DNA from: Bog-532 sp965277615
Lineage (GTDB): Bacteria > Actinomycetota > Actinomycetes > Streptosporangiales > Streptosporangiaceae
Assembly (NCBI GenBank): GCA_965277615.1
Contig: CBDIDG010000005.1
Span: 1,922,001 to 1,986,000, forward strand
Length of the DNA stretch: 64,000 nt
Direction of reading: 5' to 3'
A program made the translations under genes and the position numbers. Positions 58,746-64,000 of the stretch are shown here, piece by piece. Within the stretch, counting starts at the first letter, position 1. Each line of letters starts with the position of its first letter. The notes below the pieces were generated by a model. It ran no database searches and was not told the DNA's origin. It worked only from the letters and a program-made list of their open reading frames with translations.

Positions 58746-59411
58746 ATGAGCAGCTATCTGATGATCCCCGGTGCCGGTGGGGCGGCCTGGTACTGGCACC
58801 GGGTGGTGCCGTTGCTGGAAGCCGCCGGTCATGAAGCGATCGCGGTTGACCTGCCCGGCCCCGATCCCGCGGCCGGCCTGCCCGAATACACCGAGCTGGC
58901 GCTGGCGGCGGCCGACGGCCGGGACGACGTGGTGCTGGCCGCCATCTCGATGGGCGCGTTCACCGCACCGCTGGTGGCCGCGCGCCGGCCGCTGAAGGCG
59001 CTGGTGCTGGTCAACGCGATGATCCCGGTGCCGGGCGAGACCGCGGGCCAGTGGTGGGATGACACCGGTTCGCAACCGGCCCGCTTGCAGGCGGCCCAGG
59101 AGGGTGGCTACAGCCCCGAGTTCGACCTGGACACCTACTTCCTGCATGACGTTCCGCCGGAGGTACTGGAGGGTGGCCCGGGCCCGCGCGACGAGGCCGA
59201 GGCCGCGTTCGCTTCGGCCTGCGACTTCGCCGCCTGGCCGGACATCCCGATCCACGTGGTGGCCGGCCGCGACGACCGGTTCTTCCCGGCCGAGTTCCAG
59301 CGTCGGCTGGCCAAGGACCGGCTGGGGGTCGAAGCCGACGTCCTGCCCGGTGGTCACCTGATCGCCCTGGCCCAGCCCGAGCCCCTGGCCCGCTACCTGC
59401 TGGCCTTGTAG
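58746..59411 (+). CDS. Alpha/beta-fold hydrolase
   Basis: 221 residues. The N-terminal YLMIPGAGGAAWYWHRVVPL oxyanion loop, the nucleophile elbow AAISMGAF (G-x-S-x-G-like; Ser in ISMGA), Asp in VAGRDDRFFP and the C-terminal LPGGHLIAL His form the expected triad. This is the small EstC/MenH-like group with a short cap. The substrate is unknown. ATG 58746 has GGAGG about four bases upstream. It stands on its own, convergent with the SnoaL-like gene. Confidence 0.87.
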   Translation: MSSYLMIPGAGGAAWYWHRVVPLLEAAGHEAIAVDLPGPDPAAGLPEYTELALAAADGRDDVVLAAISMGAFTAPLVAARRPLKALVLVNAMIPVPGETAGQWWDDTGSQPARLQAAQEGGYSPEFDLDTYFLHDVPPEVLEGGPGPRDEAEAAFASACDFAAWPDIPIHVVAGRDDRFFPAEFQRRLAKDRLGVEADVLPGGHLIALAQPEPLARYLLAL

Positions 59412-59429
59412 GGTCCCGGATCCCGAAAC

Positions 59430-59807
59430 TCAGTAGCGTTCGACCAGCTGGGCCCGGCTTGCTGGAAGCTCGTAGGGATCGGGCCAGAAGTCGGTGATCC
59501 GGGCGATCTTGCCGTTGTCGGCGAGATCGAAGAAGCAGAGACCGGGCTGCGTGCCCTCTTGCCCGGTGAACTCAATCCAGCTGGCTGCGTGCTGGCCTTC
59601 GCCGACAATCTGCTGCACCGTGATGTGCCAGTCGTAGGCGAAGCCCTCCACGTTGAACCGGATGTAGGCGTCCCGGCCACGGACCTGCTCCCTGGTCTGG
59701 GGGCCGCGGTAGATCACGTCATCGGCGAGCAGCGCGCTGAACGTATCCCAGTCCCGGGCCTCTGCCGCGGCCCAGTAGGCCGCGACCACCTCATGTGCAT
59801 CGGTCAT
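59430..59807 (-). CDS. SnoaL-like/NTF2-fold protein
   Basis: 125 residues with the cone-shaped NTF2-like fold: VVAAYWAAAEARDWDTFSAL, LADDVIYRGP, ARITDFWPDPYELP. Such proteins are small cyclases, isomerases or ligand-binding proteins; the role here is unknown. I start at ATG 59807 (MTDAHEVV), where the fold begins, although the frame runs further upstream. The RBS is weak. Confidence 0.82.
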   Translation of the reverse strand: MTDAHEVVAAYWAAAEARDWDTFSALLADDVIYRGPQTREQVRGRDAYIRFNVEGFAYDWHITVQQIVGEGQHAASWIEFTGQEGTQPGLCFFDLADNGKIARITDFWPDPYELPASRAQLVERY

Positions 59808-59871
59808 GCCAGGCAAGCTACTCGCCGGCCCGGGCATCCTGACCGGCGGCCGTGATCGTAATCCATGGCTC

Positions 59872-61446
59872 TTAGCGTCCGGGTAGCCAGTGCCGTAGCG
59901 CGGCGGCCGCCTCAGCTGCCCTAGCAACATCAGCAGGCCCAAAAACCTCAGCACTCCCATCACTAACCCCACCAGCCTCAGCGGTCCCGGCCGTCCCAGC
60001 GCGGTGGTCGACGGCCCAGGCCAGGTGGCCGTCCGGCCGGACCAGCGCCGCACCCACCGTGTCCCACGGCGGCTGGGCCCCGGCGAATCCGGCCGTGGTG
60101 GCCGACACCGCGGCCCGCAGGTCCGGCCCGAGATGGGCCGCCAGGTCGCTGGGGGAGACCCCGGTCAGCACGAACCGGCCCGGCGTCAGCCGGCCGAACA
60201 GGTCCGATCCGTCCTCGATCTTCAGGTTGGGCACCCGCCGTCCGGTCAGCGGATGGTCGTCCGCCCCGGCCGGGTAGGCCACATCCACGCCCGAGGCGGC
60301 GGTGGCCAGCCTGGCGTTCAGCTCGTGGCTGGCGGTCAGGGCCCCGGTCAGCATGGCCCGCAACGCCTGCCCTTCCCGGCCCTGCGCCGCGACCACCGCG
60401 GTCTGGGCCAGCGTGTCCTCGATGACGGCCTGCCCGGCCGGCTCCCGCTCGGTCGCGTAGCTGTCCAGCAGCTCCGGCGGGGCCATCGACCGGGCCACCG
60501 CGGCCAGCTTCCAGCCCAGGTTCATGGCGTCCTGCAGGCCCAGGTTGAGGCCCTGCCCGCCCATCGGGAAGTGCACGTGAGCCGCGTCCCCGGCCAGCAC
60601 GATCCGGTCCTGGCGGTACCGGTCGGCCTGGAAGGTCGAGCTGCCCACCCGGGTCAGCATGTCCGGTTCGTACATGCCGAAGTCGCGGCCCGCCAGCCGC
60701 TCTATCGTGGCCCGGTACTCGTCGAACTCCAGCGGTACCTCGCGCGGTGTCGTCATCGTGGCGTGCTCGATCCCGATCAGCCGGTGCCGGGTCTCGTCCA
60801 GCCGCACCCCGTAGAACGAGCCGCCCTCGCTGTGCAGGGTCAGCGCCGGAGGCACGTCGTCGTCGGCCACGTGCACGTCGCCGATGACGCAGGTGATCGT
60901 GTCCTCGGTGCCCTGGTACCCGATGCCGGCCGCGTCCCGGACGATGCTGCGCCGCCCGTCACACCCGGCCAGATAGGACGCACGGAACTCGCGCGGCCCG
61001 GTGGCCGTGTCGGCCGTGACCTGCACGCCGTCCGCCGAAGCGGCCACCGCGGTCACCTCGACGCCGCGCAGCACCGGCACGCCCATGGCCAGGGCGTGTT
61101 CCTCCAGCAGCTCCTCGGTCCGGACCTGCGGGATGAACAGCACGAACGGGAAGTCGGAGTCGAGCACGGACAGGTCCAGCCGGCTGGACAGCATGGCGTA
61201 GTGGGCGGTCGGGATGCGCTGGCCCCGCGCGAGCCAGCCAACGGCCAGCCCGCGCGAGGCGAACACTTCGAGCGTCCGCGCGTGCAACGTAAACGCACGT
61301 GAATGCGGCGACCGCTGGTCCCGTTTTTCCAGCACAATGACATTTGCGCCACCCAGCTGGAGCTCCGCGGCCAGCCACAAACCGACCGGCCCGGCTCCAA
61401 CCACAATGACATCTGTTTCCGACACGGTTCCCGCCACGCGGACCAT
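59872..61446 (-). CDS. FAD-dependent aromatic monooxygenase (PheA/TfdB group)
   Basis: 524 residues. The N-terminal GAGPVGLWLAAELQLGG dinucleotide-binding motif, the DG-type segment YLAGCDGRRSIVRDAAG, and AGDAAHVHFPMGGQGLNLG (GD motif) are diagnostic of the flavoprotein hydroxylases, which oxidise phenols or polyketide-like and antibiotic rings with NAD(P)H. The C-terminal thioredoxin-like part ends in low-complexity Ala/Gly-rich sequence. The frame opens at 61494, but ATG 61446 (MVRVAGTVSETD) fits the family start. Confidence 0.85.
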   Translation of the reverse strand: MVRVAGTVSETDVIVVGAGPVGLWLAAELQLGGANVIVLEKRDQRSPHSRAFTLHARTLEVFASRGLAVGWLARGQRIPTAHYAMLSSRLDLSVLDSDFPFVLFIPQVRTEELLEEHALAMGVPVLRGVEVTAVAASADGVQVTADTATGPREFRASYLAGCDGRRSIVRDAAGIGYQGTEDTITCVIGDVHVADDDVPPALTLHSEGGSFYGVRLDETRHRLIGIEHATMTTPREVPLEFDEYRATIERLAGRDFGMYEPDMLTRVGSSTFQADRYRQDRIVLAGDAAHVHFPMGGQGLNLGLQDAMNLGWKLAAVARSMAPPELLDSYATEREPAGQAVIEDTLAQTAVVAAQGREGQALRAMLTGALTASHELNARLATAASGVDVAYPAGADDHPLTGRRVPNLKIEDGSDLFGRLTPGRFVLTGVSPSDLAAHLGPDLRAAVSATTAGFAGAQPPWDTVGAALVRPDGHLAWAVDHRAGTAGTAEAGGVSDGSAEVFGPADVARAAEAAAALRHWLPGR

Positions 61447-61537
61447 TCTTGCCCGCTTTGGGGGGAAAATGCGTAATGACCAGATAACTCCCATGAGCCC
61501 TTCCGTTCTGTCGTTCTGGATGGGATTTCACCTGGGG

Positions 61538-61576
61538 TGCCCGCTCCCCGCGGGAGGGTGGTGCGGGGAGCGGGCA
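61538..61576 (-). terminator. Strong hairpin terminator after the repeat-protein gene
   Basis: The arms 61538-61551 and 61563-61576 pair perfectly over 14 bp (GCCCGCTCCCCGC core) around an 11-base loop, starting nine bases after the minus-strand stop at 61585. No U-run follows, as is common in high-GC actinomycetes. Confidence 0.75.
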
Positions 61577-62459
61577 TGGCCCCCTTAGAGGGAGATATTC
61601 AGGTGAAGCAGCCCGCCGGCCGTGGTGCTGGCCGGCTGACCCAGACGGTGGGCCGAGCCCCAGGACTCGCCCGCCGCCGCATGGTGGGCGCACTCGTGGC
61701 CGCCCGAAATCATGACATCGTGCCGCCAGGCCACGGTGTGGCCGTAATGGCGGTAACCGTTCAGCGTGTACCGCCGCCCGTACCCGCACCGGTGCCCCAC
61801 GTGTCCCGCCCGGGTCAGCAGACCCCGGTGGTGCGAGCAGGGCGCGTAGTGCGTGTGGACGAACCACACGTGGTGGTGGCCAGTCGTGGTGCCGGTGGTG
61901 GAACCGCCACTACCCGACCCCCACCCGCCCGAGCCGGAGCCCGTGCCGGTGCTGGTACCAGTTCCGGAGCCGGAGCCGGACGTGCTGCCGGTGCCGCTGC
62001 CATGGTGGTGGCCGTACCGGTGATCGACGAGACACCGCAGGTGATGGACATGGTGCACGTGATGCCCGTGCTGGCACACCCAGTTGCAGCCATGCTGACC
62101 GCCACCAGACCCGCCAGTCCCGCCAGTGCCGCCGCTCCCGCCAGTGCCGCCAGTCCCGCCGGTCCCGCCGGTTCCACCGGTTCCACCGGTCCCGGTGGTG
62201 CCGGTGCAGTTAGCCAAGACACAGCCGGTGACGGTGATCCCGCCCCCGCCGCCGGTCCCGTTCGCCGGGCAGGTCGCCAGCACGCACAGCCCGATGCCCA
62301 CACCCGTGGACCCCGTACCGCCCGTGCCCGTACCCGTGGTGCCCGTCCCGCAGTCCGCCAGCAGGCAGACCCCGATCCCGATCCCGCCGGTCCCTGAGGT
62401 GCCACACGGTTCCCGGACAGGGGATCCCATAGGATTCTTCTGGAAAGGAATGGGATCGA

Positions 62460-62750
62460 GTGGCCAGGAATCGCAGGAAGTTTTCTCCTGAGTTTAAGGA
62501 GGAAGCCGCCAAGATGGTGGTGGATACTTCCCAGCCTATTGCGCATGTTGCCCACGAGCTGAACGTGAATGAGACGACGCTTGGCAACTGGGTGAAAAAT
62601 TACCGGGAAAAGCACGCGGACGACGAGCCCGCACTCCCGGTACCGGAGCGTGCACGGCTGCGCGAGCTTGAGCGGGAAAACCGCGAGCTGAAGATGAAGG
62701 TCGAGTTCCTTTCAAAAGCCGCGGCGTACTTTGCGGCGGAGCATCGGTAA
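62460..62750 (+). CDS. IS3-family transposase OrfA
   Basis: 96 residues. The helix-turn-helix is KFSPEFKEEAAKMVVDTSQP, then VAHELNVNETTLGNWVKNY, followed by a leucine-zipper-like helix (RARLRELERENRELKMKVEF). It binds the inverted repeats. The GTG start has GGAAAGGA upstream. It ends at TAA 62748-62750, where the orfB frame overlaps in the -1 phase. Confidence 0.92.
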   Translation: MARNRRKFSPEFKEEAAKMVVDTSQPIAHVAHELNVNETTLGNWVKNYREKHADDEPALPVPERARLRELERENRELKMKVEFLSKAAAYFAAEHR

Positions 62751-63652
62751 TCCAGAGGTATGAGTTTATCGATGCGGAGTACGCCACCCGTGCCGGGGAT
62801 TCGGCATGCGCTCCCACGATTGTGCAAATGTGCACATGGCTTGAAGTTTCACGGTCAGGATTTTACGACTGGAAATCGCGGCCGAAATCAGCAACGGCGA
62901 AAAGGCGGGAACTGCTGAAAATCAAGGTAAAGGCATTGTTTGAGGAAAATAACGGCGAGTACGGGTACCGGCGGGTCCACGCTGTGCTGGCCCGCGGCGG
63001 CGAGCTGTGCAGCCCGGAGCTGGTCCGCCGGCTGATGCGCGAGCTTGGCCTGGTGCCTTGCCAGCCCAGGCCCTGGCGCCGGTCGCTGACTGAGCAGGGT
63101 GCGGCCGGCCCGATCCCGGACCTGGTGAACCGCGACTTCACAGCGCAACGACCCGGCGAGAAAATGGTCGGCGATATCACTTACATCCCGACGTGGCAGG
63201 GCTGGGTTTATCTCGCCACGGTGATTGACTGCGCGACCCGGAAAATAGTCGGCTGGGCGATGGACGACAATTATAAGACTCCCCTGATCACTGCGGCGGT
63301 CAAGATGGCCGCCCGTAATGTCAGGCTTCCGGAAGATGCTGTTTTCCACAGTGACCGCGGCAGCAATTACACGTCTGCGGAGTTCGCCAGAGAACTGGCC
63401 GCGCTGAAGATGCGCCAGTCAGTTGGCCGGACCGGGATCTGCTATGACAACGCTTTGGCAGAGTCCGTTAACGGGACGCTGAAAGTGGAACTGGTTCACC
63501 GGACCGTCTACCCGACCCGGAAGAAAGCGCAGCAAGACATTGCGCGGTGGATCGAGCTTCGCTACAATAAAACTCGTCTTCATTCAGGGCTTGGCTACCG
63601 GACTCCGCAAGAAGTCATGGACGAGCTCCTGAACGGGCAGGAAGCCGCGTGA
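62747..63652 (+). CDS. IS3-family transposase OrfB (DDE integrase domain)
   Basis: The frame reads VIQRYEFIDAEYATRAG from 62747, in the -1 phase of orfA and without a start codon, so it is probably made as an OrfAB fusion by programmed -1 frameshifting. The first own start is GTG 62822. The DDE residues lie in MVGDITYIPT, FHSDRGSNYTS and ALAESVNGTLK. An HTH_21-like segment (YGYRRVHAVLARGG) precedes them. The full length after fusion would be normal for IS3. Confidence 0.92.
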   Translation, partial: VIQRYEFIDAEYATRAGDSACAPTIVQMCTWLEVSRSGFYDWKSRPKSATAKRRELLKIKVKALFEENNGEYGYRRVHAVLARGGELCSPELVRRLMRELGLVPCQPRPWRRSLTEQGAAGPIPDLVNRDFTAQRPGEKMVGDITYIPTWQGWVYLATVIDCATRKIVGWAMDDNYKTPLITAAVKMAARNVRLPEDAVFHSDRGSNYTSAEFARELAALKMRQSVGRTGICYDNALAESVNGTLKVELVHRTVYPTRKKAQQDIARWIELRYNKTRLHSGLGYRTPQEVMDELLNGQEAA

Positions 63653-64000
63653 ATTAATCGCAAATCTTCTGTCCGAGAAACGCGGAGCACCTCACCCCGT
63701 GGTGCCGGTCCCGGTCGAGCCAGTGGTGCCGGTCCCGGTCCCGCAGTTAGCGAGAACGCAGACGCCGACGCCGAGGCCGCCGGTTCCCGTGGTGCCGCTC
63801 CCGGTGCCGCAGTCGGCCAGGAGGCAAACCCCGACGCCCAGACCGCCAGTACCGGTCCCGGTCGTGCCGGTTCCGGTGGATCCGGAGCCGCCGGTGGTGC
63901 TGGTGCCGCAGTCCGCCAGCAGGCAGACCCCGACGCCCAGACCGCCAGTGCCGGTGGTGCCGGTGCTGGTGGTGGTCCCGCAGTCCGAGCTCAGGGCGCA

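Larger units (their letters stand above)
62395..63694 (+). mobile_element. IS3-family insertion sequence, 1300 bp, complete
   Basis: The terminal inverted repeats begin TGAGGTGC at both ends (62395 on the plus strand, 63694 on the minus) and share GGACAG about 20 bases in. A 3-bp direct repeat, CCC, flanks the element (62392-62394 and 63695-63697), the usual IS3 target-duplication length. Inside are orfA and orfB in the 0/-1 arrangement typical of the family. Both are intact, so the element may be active. Confidence 0.9.
61585..64000 (-). pseudogene. Gly/Thr-rich CX4C-repeat protein gene, interrupted by IS3 element; 5' end beyond window
   Basis: The minus-strand frame enters at 64000 and reads repeats of about 25-30 residues, GTGGLGVGVCLLADCGTG and variants (CVLANC, CVLATC), to 63695. 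There the IS element inserts and a stop appears after one codon. After the IS (62394) the same frame resumes with GIGIGVCLLADC and continues to TAA at 61585. Removing the 1300-bp IS and one CCC copy restores one open frame. The C-terminal 200 residues are His-rich (HGHHVHHVHHLRC, HHHVWFVHTHYAPC), with scattered Cys. I do not recognise the family; a secreted, disulphide-rich surface or matrix protein is plausible, but the N-terminus is not visible. Confidence 0.7.

Noticed and set aside
61537..62397. Plus-strand frame opposite the Gly-rich repeat protein, and a second minus-strand frame (61815-62615)
   Set aside because: These are complementary reading of a GC-rich repeat. The conserved CX4C motifs occur only in the chosen minus frame, which also continues on the far side of the IS.
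1..64000. tRNA, rRNA or riboswitch genes
   Set aside because: I looked for cloverleaf-like arms with a TTCnA loop, rRNA landmarks and conserved riboswitch cores in the non-coding gaps and found none convincing by eye. A covariance-model search (tRNAscan-SE, Rfam) would be decisive.

Overview
The window is high-GC (about 70%) DNA from an actinomycete. This rests on the GC-rich codon use, the frequent GTG/TTG starts, the many ATGA/GTGA gene overlaps, several apparently leaderless genes, and the families present (F420-type LLM oxidoreductase, DUF1990, ABC-F, ROK, ECF sigma). I cannot name the genus from sequence alone. All 64 kb look chromosomal; I see no rRNA, tRNA, CRISPR array or replication origin.

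Layout. 1-17.7 kb is a mixed metabolic and regulatory stretch: the 3' part of a hydantoinase-B gene, an MFS pump, an O6-alkylguanine repair protein, a GNAT, nitronate monooxygenase, a YbiU/DUF1479 oxygenase divergent from a ROK regulator, an MTHFR-like reductase, a compact operon of a repeat peptide plus a JmjC-type oxygenase plus a sucrase/ferredoxin-like protein, an AidB-like flavoprotein with its TetR regulator, and an ABC-F protein. 17.7-51.5 kb is one large surface-polysaccharide locus of about 25 genes. It holds a priming phosphosugar transferase, a GDP-mannose-6-dehydrogenase-like enzyme, glycosyltransferases including a double-domain one, Wzx-, Wzy- and Wzz-like proteins, a pyruvyltransferase, a heparinase II/III-like lyase, glycoside-hydrolase-like proteins, sugar methyltransferases, a nucleotidyltransferase, an aminotransferase and an epimerase. 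An ECF sigma gene closes it at 51.5-52.2 kb. 52.8-61.5 kb carries a sacsin/Hsp90-like ATPase protein, a VOC protein, two DUF1990 proteins, a frameshifted LLM oxidoreductase, an alpha/beta hydrolase, a SnoaL-like protein and a FAD monooxygenase. 61.6-64 kb is a Gly/Thr-rich CX4C-repeat protein gene on the minus strand, split by a complete 1300-bp IS3-family element.

How the parts work together. Reading upstream of the polysaccharide genes by eye, I found the same bipartite element in front of 12 transcription units on both strands: GTATCA, exactly 17 bases, then nTCnTnT. It is always oriented with the gene. A 13th copy precedes the MFS pump at 1930. This looks like a dedicated promoter class coordinating the locus, possibly read by the adjacent ECF sigma factor (inference). 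In two units the element lies so close to the gene that translation is probably leaderless.

A second candidate system is the operon at 10.4-13.0 kb. A 105-residue acidic Gly-rich peptide made of four near-identical 23-residue repeats is translationally coupled to a JmjC/cupin-type Fe(II)/2-oxoglutarate oxygenase, followed one base later by a sucrase/ferredoxin-like protein. That is the architecture expected of a repeat-containing modified-peptide (RiPP-like) pathway. Broken genes include a HxlR regulator remnant, a DNA-methyltransferase-like remnant, and reciprocal truncated copies of a CapK-like/DUF4038 gene pair that form direct repeats around a 4-kb module.
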